The notes beneath the pieces are model-generated. The model made no database searches and was not told where the DNA came from. It was given only the letters and a program-made list of their open reading frames with translations. A stretch of 18,057 nucleotides of DNA, taken from assembly GCA_045106295.1 (NCBI GenBank), contig JBGCEI010000058.1:1-18057 (forward strand), given 5' to 3'. Source of the stretch: WTJX01 sp045106295. GTDB lineage: Bacteria > Bacteroidota > Bacteroidia > Cytophagales > JAAEPT01. Every line of letters begins with the position of its first letter. The first letter of the stretch is position 1. Positions 8,182 to 13,610 of the stretch are shown here, piece by piece. The translations under genes were made by a program, and so were the position numbers.

Positions 8182-8210
8182 AAAAAAACCCTCTGAATGA
8201 ATTCAGAGGG
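8182..8210 (-). terminator. Rho-independent terminator between the sigma/anti-sigma pair and queE
   Basis: On the minus strand a perfect 9-bp stem CCCTCTGAA / TTCAGAGGG (8210-8202 with 8197-8189) with a TTCA tetraloop is followed by seven T residues (8188-8182). It ends 37 bases before the queE GTG. It could terminate the anti-sigma transcript, a short RNA starting near 8265, or act as an attenuator for queE. Confidence 0.82.
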
Positions 8211-8265
8211 AAAACCAAAAAACCAGCTATGTAAAACAACATTCAGAAGAATGCCGCCTTATATA
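8182..8265 (-). ncRNA. Candidate short RNA or attenuated leader upstream of queE
   Basis: A consensus promoter (-7 TATATTTG at 8278-8271) and a strong terminator (8210-8182) bracket about 83 bases with no ORF. The predicted RNA contains a first hairpin CATTC-TTCT-GAATG (8253-8240), a U-rich linker, and the terminator. The 3' arm of the first hairpin with flanking bases, CTTCTGAATG (8249-8240), is complementary over 10 bp (one G-U) to CATTCAGAGG (8199-8190), the loop and 3' arm of the terminator. The two structures are therefore mutually exclusive. It does not match the preQ1-I consensus that I know. Whether it is a free small RNA or a leader is undecided. Confidence 0.35.
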
Positions 8266-8270
8266 TGATT

Positions 8271-8306
8271 CAAATATACACTAATTTTTTAGATGTTTAA
8301 ACATCT
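8271..8306 (-). promoter_or_regulatory. Promoter with a perfect dyad over its -33 region
   Basis: On the minus strand TTTA (8301-8298) is followed by 19 bases and then TATATTTG (8278-8271), an exact TAnnTTTG. The -33 element is the centre of a perfect 16-base palindrome AGATGTTTAAACATCT (8306-8291). The promoter lies 18 bases beyond the stop of the anti-sigma gene and directs transcription toward queE. Confidence 0.5.
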
Positions 8307-8324
8307 TTCTACTCTTTTTTGTAA

Positions 8325-8798
8325 TTATTTCGACGAATTATTTACAAAACTTGCTTGAACACGGTTATTCACACGGTAAAACGAATGATACATAGAACGT
8401 TCGTCCAGTAATCTATCTATTTTCAATTCATCTTCTTGAGGAAAAGCAACTTGTGAAAACGTATCTCCTTCTTGATTAATGGAATAAGAAGGTAATTCTC
8501 CCGTAGAGACATTGTATACATAAGGAGTAAATGAAATTTTTGATGTTTTCTCTACACTCTTATTTGTTTGAGCAATAGCTACTCGACTAGTAATTCCTTC
8601 TTCCTTAAATAAGGATACTACTGCAAACATTCCTACTAAACCAAGTGCTACTCCAGCTAACCATTTGGTGTAGGTTAGCTGTTGTTGTCTTTGCATTCTA
8701 TTTTCTATATCACCCCATTCTATTTTTTGAGGTGCTGAAATAGAATCTGAAAACTTCTTTTTAAAGAAGTCGTCTGTATAATTGTTATTGTCCAACAT
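8325..8798 (-). CDS. Single-pass membrane protein, probable anti-sigma factor
   Basis: The protein has 157 residues. The first 45 residues are polar and presumably cytoplasmic (MLDNNNYTDDFFKKKFSDSI...). One transmembrane segment follows (about 46-64, WLAGVALGLVGMFAVVSLF), then a periplasmic tail of about 90 residues with no recognised domain. It overlaps the 3' end of the ECF sigma factor gene by 14 bases and is therefore co-expressed with it. The N-terminal cytoplasmic helix, single membrane span and position are the standard layout of a membrane-bound anti-sigma factor. I see no ZAS zinc motif (HxxxCxxC), so it belongs to a different or divergent class. Its start is preceded by an unusually strong Shine-Dalgarno sequence lying inside the sigma gene. 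Confidence 0.65.
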   Translation of the reverse strand: MLDNNNYTDDFFKKKFSDSISAPQKIEWGDIENRMQRQQQLTYTKWLAGVALGLVGMFAVVSLFKEEGITSRVAIAQTNKSVEKTSKISFTPYVYNVSTGELPSYSINQEGDTFSQVAFPQEDELKIDRLLDERSMYHSFYRVNNRVQASFVNNSSK

Positions 8799-9378
8799 GA
8801 TATACCTCCTTTATTTTTTCTACTTGCTTCAACTTCTGTTGTAATAAAATGCGTGCTCTACTTAATTGAGATTTGGATGTCCCTTCAGATATTTTCAATT
8901 GCTTTGCTACTTCTTTATGAGAGTATCCTTCTATGGCATATAAATTAAAAACGGTTCTATATCCCACTGGAAGACTCTGGATCATAGTTAATAAGTCTTC
9001 TTCCTGAAGAGAAGAAACAACTGTTTGCTGTGTGTCTTGATACCCTGCATCTTCTATGTCTACCTCTAAATATCTCTTTTTTGTTTTTTGAAGATAGGCT
9101 AAACATTGGTTGACGACAATACGTCTCATCCAACCTTCGAAACTTCCTTTGTGCTGAAACTGATGAATCTTACCAAATATCTTTACAAAAGCCATTGCCA
9201 TGACGTCTTCCGCATCTTGGTTGTTAAGATACCGCTTACAAATAGACAGTAGTTTGCCTGAATACTTTTCGTATACGGCTTGTTGTGCTTTACTGTCTTT
9301 CTTTTTACACCTTTCGACTAATAGATCTTCTGTACTCTTAGTAGACTGCATACATCTCTTTTGTTTCTTATATGACAT
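8785..9378 (-). CDS. ECF-type RNA polymerase sigma factor
   Basis: The protein has 197 residues in the sigma-70 family. Region 2 spans about 30-98, with the core-binding and -10-recognition segment NNQDAEDVMAMAFVKIF at 52-68 and FEGWMRRIVVNQCLAYLQK at 80-98. Region 4 spans about 125-182, with the helix-turn-helix GYSHKEVAKQLKISEGTSKS at 151-170 followed by QLSRARILLQQKL. The overlapping downstream membrane protein is its likely anti-sigma partner, so activity is probably controlled by an envelope signal. Target genes cannot be told from the window. The ATG at 9378 is used; a second in-frame ATG at 9351 would remove nine basic residues and is also possible. Confidence 0.92.
   Translation of the reverse strand: MSYKKQKRCMQSTKSTEDLLVERCKKKDSKAQQAVYEKYSGKLLSICKRYLNNQDAEDVMAMAFVKIFGKIHQFQHKGSFEGWMRRIVVNQCLAYLQKTKKRYLEVDIEDAGYQDTQQTVVSSLQEEDLLTMIQSLPVGYRTVFNLYAIEGYSHKEVAKQLKISEGTSKSQLSRARILLQQKLKQVEKIKEVYHVGQ
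8805..8812 (-). promoter_or_regulatory. Shine-Dalgarno sequence AAAGGAGG for the putative anti-sigma gene
   Basis: AAAGGAGG (8812-8805) ends six bases before the ATG at 8798 and lies within the last codons of the sigma factor gene. It is the only full Shine-Dalgarno sequence I saw in front of a gene in this window; the other starts have A-rich leaders. Confidence 0.7.
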
Positions 9379-9410
9379 TAGTTAAGGAAAAATGGTTGCT
9401 TTGATAGAGT

Positions 9411-9445
9411 TAAAATTAGATTAGAAGTTGCCTTAGTTAACCAAA
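9411..9445 (-). promoter_or_regulatory. Possible promoter of the sigma factor gene
   Basis: On the minus strand TTTG (9445-9442), 23 bases, then TAATTTTA (9418-9411), seven of eight matches to TAnnTTTG, lie 32 bases before the ATG. The -33 element is inside the 3' end of the PIN-domain toxin gene. Read-through from the toxin gene is an alternative. Confidence 0.3.
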
Positions 9446-9852
9446 CTATTTAAAAACTCATCAGGAGTCATAACTGGAAGAAGTGATTTCTTAAAATCTT
9501 TCCCGTTTCTTGTAATAATTAATTCACAATCAGACTCAGTAGCACTAAAATATTGAAGTGCATCTTCAAAATCTTTAAACGAAGAATTCAGCCCTTTTTC
9601 AATCGTATGTTCATCAAGAGAACAAATCTCACTGATTATCTTAAATTTTCTTAGTTTCTCTCTTGCCGTTTTTGAATTTTCAAATTTTGAAAGGAAATAA
9701 TTAACTGTCGCAAATGAAATGGGTGAAACAACTAAATTTACGCTACCTTTCTCTCCCAGAGTCGCAATTTTAGCAATAGGATCATAAAACGGTTCTCGTT
9801 CTCCCAAAAAATCCAACATAACATTTGTATCTATAAAAATCCGTTTACTCAT
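9433..9852 (-). CDS. PIN-domain ribonuclease toxin (VapC-like, PIN_3)
   Basis: The 139-residue PIN-domain protein probably cleaves RNA as the toxin of a type II toxin-antitoxin module. Metal-binding acidic residues can be placed: Asp8 in IFIDTNVMLDFL, Asp97 in SFKDFEDALQYF (91-102, typical of PIN_3) and Asp119 in IITRNGKDF. A fourth acidic position is less certain. Its ATG overlaps the antitoxin stop as ATGA (four bases), giving tight translational coupling with the antitoxin translated first. No frameshift or missing catalytic residue is visible, so the toxin looks intact. The cellular RNA target is unknown. Confidence 0.88.
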   Translation of the reverse strand: MSKRIFIDTNVMLDFLGEREPFYDPIAKIATLGEKGSVNLVVSPISFATVNYFLSKFENSKTAREKLRKFKIISEICSLDEHTIEKGLNSSFKDFEDALQYFSATESDCELIITRNGKDFKKSLLPVMTPDEFLNSLVN

Positions 9853-10097
9853 TTATACTTCTCTGTTAAGTAATCAGAATATCCTTTTTTATAGTCCAAA
9901 TCAGTAGGAATACTACTTCCTGTAGCAATACTCTTTATAAAAGGAGAAATTTCAAAATCAGTATCCGTTTTCTCAGAAGTTAATGACTGAAGGTATGCCT
10001 CTATAATTCGAGACAAACTCATTTTCTTATTGGAAGCATATTCTTTTGCCTTCTCAATAATCTGTTGATTTAACTTTAATGTTAGTTTTGTATCCAT
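9849..10097 (-). CDS. Antitoxin of the PIN-domain module (DUF6364-like)
   Basis: The protein has 82 residues. The first half (MDTKLTLKLNQQIIEKAKEY, then MSLSRIIEAYLQSL) has the beta-strand plus two-helix pattern of ribbon-helix-helix DNA-binding antitoxins and resembles the DUF6364 family usually paired with PIN toxins. The second half is polar and acidic/tyrosine-rich, ending SDYLTEKYK, and would wrap and neutralise the toxin. It sits immediately upstream of the toxin with a four-base overlap. A perfect palindrome four bases upstream of its ATG is the likely operator, pointing to autorepression by the antitoxin or the toxin-antitoxin complex. Confidence 0.82.
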   Translation of the reverse strand: MDTKLTLKLNQQIIEKAKEYASNKKMSLSRIIEAYLQSLTSEKTDTDFEISPFIKSIATGSSIPTDLDYKKGYSDYLTEKYK

Positions 10098-10101
10098 TAC
10101 A

Positions 10102-10123
10102 TATATTTATACGTATAAATATA
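10102..10123 (-). promoter_or_regulatory. Perfect 22-bp palindrome, probable operator of the toxin-antitoxin module
   Basis: Each half is 11 bases (TATATTTATAC, then its exact complement) with no spacer, and it ends four bases before the antitoxin ATG. Its distal half contains TATATTTA (10123-10116, minus strand), a near match to the -7 element, with TTTG at 10142-10139 upstream after a short 15-base spacer. A repressor on the palindrome would therefore cover the promoter. Confidence 0.6.
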
Positions 10124-10212
10124 ATGAATTAATCCGTACAAACTATTTTTATAGTGATTAATTAGCACTGAACACAATATTGCATCACTCGTTATACTAT
10201 GCTAAACGGGCG

Positions 10213-10259
10213 TTATAGAAGTGTCAGGGACGCTTAAAGCGTCCCTGACACTTCTATAA
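10213..10259. repeat. Long near-perfect inverted repeat (23-base arms, 1-base centre)
   Basis: The arms are TTATAGAAGTGTCAGGGACG plus CTT, with their exact complement, around a single central base (in practice a loop of about 3-5). It overlaps the stop codon (10254-10256) of the minus-strand Ig-like gene and lies in the 156-base gap before the toxin-antitoxin genes. It is much more GC-rich than its surroundings. No T-run follows on either strand, so it is not an ordinary terminator, though it may protect the 3' end of the mRNA. It resembles a dispersed palindromic element. Confidence 0.75.
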
Positions 10260-10613
10260 ATCAGAAATTACGGTATTATACTTATTGATTTTACCTGCTT
10301 TTAATGTATCTGCTTTGATACCACTCCCTACATTGTCCATGTCTCCTTTTTCAGCATACATAAAGTAGGTAGTTGGTTCAAGGTCTGAGAATTTTACTTT
10401 CCCTTTTTTATCGGTTTGCTTAGCATCTTGTACGGGATTTGTTTTCTTAAAATAATCGGCTTTGGTTGGGTATAAAGTAACACTTGCTCCTTCTACTGTA
10501 TTTCCTGTTTTATCAATTACAGTGACTTGAAGCTTGGTCTTTAGTAAGGCAAATGTTGCACTACTCAATACAAAAACTGTCGCTATAGCTATTAGTATGT
10601 TATTCTTCTTCAT
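10254..10613 (-). CDS. Exported carboxypeptidase-regulatory-like (Ig-fold) domain protein
   Basis: The protein has 119 residues. The N-terminus (MKKNNILIAIATVFVLSSATFALLK) is a signal peptide or a short membrane anchor. The rest, about 27-119, reads as one beta-sandwich of the CarboxypepD_reg-like/SpaA type: LQVTVIDKTGNTVEGASVTL, then DKKGKVKFSDLEPTTYFMYA. This is the familiar pattern in which a 'garbage-in' variable loop, a Gly-Asn/Lys-Gly turn and a Pro-thr-tyr strand follow each other. Such domains often act as stabilising or adhesive modules on exported proteins; here it stands alone and its function is unknown. It follows the NeuD-like gene after 34 bases on the same strand, and its stop codon lies inside the long inverted repeat. 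Confidence 0.8.
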   Translation of the reverse strand: MKKNNILIAIATVFVLSSATFALLKTKLQVTVIDKTGNTVEGASVTLYPTKADYFKKTNPVQDAKQTDKKGKVKFSDLEPTTYFMYAEKGDMDNVGSGIKADTLKAGKINKYNTVISDL

Positions 10614-10647
10614 TTCTTAATTATTTAATTACTAACTTATTATTTAC

Positions 10648-11283
10648 CTAAATCGGTTTTGCTGGGTTTCCAATTACCGTTTCTCCTGCTTTCACTTCTT
10701 GCATTACTACGGAACCTGCTGCTATTCTAGCATTCTTTCCAATTTTTATGCCACTTACTATGGTAACCCCTGAACCTATGAATACGTTTTCTTCTACGGT
10801 GACTCCTGAGTTTATGGTAGCTCCTGCACCTACTTGTACAAAGTCTTCAACTGTACATTCATAATCTATGGTAGCATTAGCATGTACAATACAATGATGA
10901 CCTATAGTTGTTCCAAAACCTAGAGAAGCTCCTTGTGCTACCAGGTTACCATACCCAAGGCTTGCCTTTGGAGAAATGGCTGACTTTTCATGAATGGCAT
11001 TGGTGGGCATTACTTTTCTTCTTTCTTTTAGAACGTCTACTAAGCTTTTCTTATAAGCTACATCGTCTACTGCAACAAAGGCATCGCATTTCTGACCGAT
11101 GTATTTCAAGAAACCATCATCGTCTGGCTTTCCCATAATACTGATTTCACCAATCTGTGTATTATGAAGTTTTGCATCTTCGTCTAAAAAACAAAATACA
11201 GGTACGTTGTTTTGTTCAAAAATATCAAGGGCTACTTTTCCAAGTCCTCCTGCTCCTAGTATTACTACGGGTTTAATTTCCAT
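10648..11283 (-). CDS. NeuD/PglD-like sugar O-acyltransferase (left-handed beta-helix)
   Basis: The protein has 211 residues. A Rossmann-like N-terminal domain (PVVILGAGGLGKVALDIF, 5-22) is followed by hexapeptide repeats forming a left-handed beta-helix (about 100-190), closing with the signature GNPAKP at 205-210. Family members acetylate sugars on surface glycans using acetyl-CoA. The usual catalytic histidine of the (D/E)H(E/D)C segment is a tyrosine here (ATIDYEC, Tyr141), and the following VH position is VQ, so activity is uncertain. I start at ATG 11283 because homologues begin a few residues before the GAGGLG loop; the ATG at 11313 adds ten charged residues and sits right behind a small hairpin (11314-11327). 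No other glycan genes are adjacent; it follows the THUMP methyltransferase on the same strand. Confidence 0.83.
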   Translation of the reverse strand: MEIKPVVILGAGGLGKVALDIFEQNNVPVFCFLDEDAKLHNTQIGEISIMGKPDDDGFLKYIGQKCDAFVAVDDVAYKKSLVDVLKERRKVMPTNAIHEKSAISPKASLGYGNLVAQGASLGFGTTIGHHCIVHANATIDYECTVEDFVQVGAGATINSGVTVEENVFIGSGVTIVSGIKIGKNARIAAGSVVMQEVKAGETVIGNPAKPI

Positions 11284-11339
11284 TTTTTCTTTTTTTGTGT
11301 ACTCTCGCGCCATTACACGAAGGTGTATTCATTATATTT

Positions 11340-12512
11340 TTATGCTACTGGTGGATTTTGTTTCTTTGCTTTTTTGCTTCCTGCATACATTTCGTACTGT
11401 TGGAACTTACATTCATCAGGACCATTGAACAAACCTATTTTTCGAGACGGGCGAAGTCCTACTCGCTTCAATGCTGGCATATTACTACTAATGACCCATG
11501 CTTTCCAACCTGAATATTGCTTTTTGAAGAGGTCTCCTAGTTCGGCGTAAAGTGCTTCGATATCGTTTGACTGAATTCGTTTGTCGTATGGAGGGTTGGT
11601 CACTAATATGCCTTTTTCGCTAGAATTGGTTAGCTCTGCGATGGAACATTTCTTGAGTGTAATCACTCCCTGAAGCTCTGTACTTTCTATATTTCGTTCG
11701 GTAATATTGAGTGCTTCTGAGTCTTCATCCGATCCTTGGATAAGAGGTAGGTTGGTTTCAATGATCTGATTGTCCGCTGCATCGAGGATGGCTTCGAATA
11801 GGTCGTTATCGTATGCTTTCCAGTTTTCGAAGGCAAAGGCTCTTCGGAAATATCCTGCGGGTATTTTCTTGGCGATCATGGCTGCTTCTATGAGCAATGT
11901 TCCTGAACCACACATGGGATCATGGAAGTCTGATTTTCCATCCCAACCGGATAGCATAATCATGCCTGCTGCTAAACACTCACTAAGAGGTGCTCTAAAG
12001 TTGCCTTCTCTATACCCTCTTTTGTGTAGGGAGTCTCCTGAACTATCTAGGTAGATGCTACAGGTATCTTCTCTGATGTGAATGTAAATTCGTAGATCTG
12101 GATCTTGCGTATTTACAGAAGGACGTTCGTCGTATTTTTTTCGAAACTGATCTACAATAGCATCTTTTGTTTTTAGGGCGACGAATTTGTTGTGAGTAAA
12201 AATCTCTGAATTGGTGACAGCATCTATGGACAACGTGTCGTGTACGGACATATAGGATTCCCAGTTGATGGTACTCACTAGTTTGTAGAGGTCGTTTTCA
12301 TTTCTAATGGTATCCTCTTTTAAGAATTTGAGTACTCTGATGGCGGTACGGCATTCGTAGTTGGCTCGGTACAATGCTTTTGTATTTCCAGTGAACATCA
12401 CGGCTCTTGTGAGGACTTGAATGGACTCTCCACCAATGGCTTTAATCTCTTCGGCTAGGATTTGCTCTAAACCGTGGTAGGTTTTTACTAGTATATTAAA
12501 TTGGTCACTCAT
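11340..12512 (-). CDS. THUMP-domain class I SAM-dependent rRNA methyltransferase (RlmL-like)
   Basis: The protein has 390 residues. An N-terminal THUMP RNA-binding domain (about 45-155) is followed by a UPF0020/N6-N2 methyltransferase domain, with the SAM-binding DPMCGSGTLLIEAA at 198-211 and the catalytic NPPY at 306-309 (GILVTNPPYDKRI). It matches the N-terminal RlmL half (23S rRNA guanine-N2 methylation, m2G2445 in E. coli) of the E. coli RlmKL fusion; the RlmK half is absent, as is usual outside the gammaproteobacteria. The C-terminus ends in a basic tail (GSKKAKKQNPPVA). It overlaps the LptF/LptG-like gene by one base (TAATG), implying coupling. The exact target nucleotide is assigned by homology, not seen. 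Confidence 0.9.
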   Translation of the reverse strand: MSDQFNILVKTYHGLEQILAEEIKAIGGESIQVLTRAVMFTGNTKALYRANYECRTAIRVLKFLKEDTIRNENDLYKLVSTINWESYMSVHDTLSIDAVTNSEIFTHNKFVALKTKDAIVDQFRKKYDERPSVNTQDPDLRIYIHIREDTCSIYLDSSGDSLHKRGYREGNFRAPLSECLAAGMIMLSGWDGKSDFHDPMCGSGTLLIEAAMIAKKIPAGYFRRAFAFENWKAYDNDLFEAILDAADNQIIETNLPLIQGSDEDSEALNITERNIESTELQGVITLKKCSIAELTNSSEKGILVTNPPYDKRIQSNDIEALYAELGDLFKKQYSGWKAWVISSNMPALKRVGLRPSRKIGLFNGPDECKFQQYEMYAGSKKAKKQNPPVA

Positions 12513-13603
12513 TATTTTGGAACTCTTCTGTACATAAAAACACCAACAATAACAAAGATGATGTTCGGCATCAAAACTGAAATAATTGGCGAAATAACAT
12601 TGGCTTCGGCAAACTGTCTACCTGTTTGAACAAATAAAATGTAAATAAGCGCTAATGCAAAACCAAAGGCTATTTGATATCCTATCCCTTCTCTACTTTT
12701 ACGAGCGGATACACATACACCTATAAATGTTAATACAAAGATGGCTAAGGGGTAAAAGAGGCGTTCGTACTTTTCTATAATGAATTCTTGCACTTGTGTA
12801 GACCCTTTTTCTTTTAATTCTTCTATGTAGCTATATAGTTCCGTGGAGGTAAGTGTTAAGCGTTTTCCATATTCGGTAACAAAATCTTCAGGGGTCATTT
12901 TAATCAAGGTGTCTAAGGTCCCTCCGGAGGTAATGATTTGCTTTTCTCCAATAAAGACTCGTTTCTCGTAGCGAATTAGTTTCCACTTGTTTGTTTCTTC
13001 ATCCCAGCGGGCTCGTTTAGCTGTTATTTTTTCTTTTAATTGAGGCCCTTCGGGTGTAAATTCTATGTGTTCTAGTGTAAACCCTTTTGCTTGTCCTATA
13101 TCTGCATTATAGGATTTTAAGTAAGCATAGAGATTGTCTCCTACTTTGAGGTGGATATTTCTATCGGCAATGGTTTTACTACTGTTTTTAAGGTATTTAT
13201 TTTCAAAGGCTACTCGCTTCTTATTAGAGTTAGGAGTTCCCCACCCTAGCATAAAAAAAATAATAACACTGAGTAAAGAAGCCCCTATAAAATAAGGCAC
13301 TAAAATACGAGCAAAGCTCATCCCGCTACTTAGCATAGCAATAATTTCTGTATGAGAAGCTAGCCTTGCTGTTACCATAATAGTGGCTATAAAAATGGTG
13401 ATAGGACTTAAAAAATTAACAAGGTATGGGTAGTAATTGAGGTAATAAGTAAATAATATTTCAAAATAGGGGGCATCTTTAGAAATAAAATCATCGTTAT
13501 TCTCTGTAAAGTCTACCATACAGATAATGGTGGTCAATATTAATACCGTATACACAAAGGTAACAAGGTACTTTTTGATAATATAGATATCTAGTTTCTT
13601 CAA
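12512..13603 (-). CDS. LptF/LptG family LPS export permease (YjgP/YjgQ)
   Basis: The protein has 363 residues. It is a subunit of the inner-membrane LptB2FG transporter that extracts lipopolysaccharide for export. Six transmembrane segments can be placed in the family pattern of three N-terminal and three C-terminal: about 12-32, 57-77, 99-120, 283-300, 308-326 and 337-357. A periplasmic beta-jellyroll region (about 125-280) lies between them. The N-terminus LDIYIIKKYLVTFVYTVL and the segment TARLASHTEIIAMLSSGMSF (78-97, coupling helix facing LptB) are characteristic, as is SARKSREGIGYQIAFGFALA at 299-318. LptF and LptG cannot be told apart safely here; the tgt neighbour suggests the LptG-type paralogue. 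It begins seven bases after tgt and overlaps the methyltransferase gene, so the three form one unit. Confidence 0.92.
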   Translation of the reverse strand: MKKLDIYIIKKYLVTFVYTVLILTTIICMVDFTENNDDFISKDAPYFEILFTYYLNYYPYLVNFLSPITIFIATIMVTARLASHTEIIAMLSSGMSFARILVPYFIGASLLSVIIFFMLGWGTPNSNKKRVAFENKYLKNSSKTIADRNIHLKVGDNLYAYLKSYNADIGQAKGFTLEHIEFTPEGPQLKEKITAKRARWDEETNKWKLIRYEKRVFIGEKQIITSGGTLDTLIKMTPEDFVTEYGKRLTLTSTELYSYIEELKEKGSTQVQEFIIEKYERLFYPLAIFVLTFIGVCVSARKSREGIGYQIAFGFALALIYILFVQTGRQFAEANVISPIISVLMPNIIFVIVGVFMYRRVPK

Positions 13604-13610
13604 CTACTTC

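Noticed and set aside
8182..8265. preQ1 riboswitch in front of queE
   Set aside because: No match to the short preQ1-I hairpin with A-rich tail and conserved C-rich loop; only the position relative to a queuosine gene fits.
9378..9440. TTAGTTAA direct repeat at both sides of the gap between the sigma gene and the toxin gene, as a target-site duplication
   Set aside because: Eight AT-rich bases only, one copy is at the toxin stop codon, and the toxin-antitoxin genes lie outside the pair rather than between them.
10190..10217. GGGCGTTATA and CGTTATA beside the inverted repeat, resembling integron attC ends
   Set aside because: The core GTTRRRY / RYYYAAC pair is not satisfied, the hairpin is too perfect for attC (no extrahelical bases), and no integrase or further sites are present.
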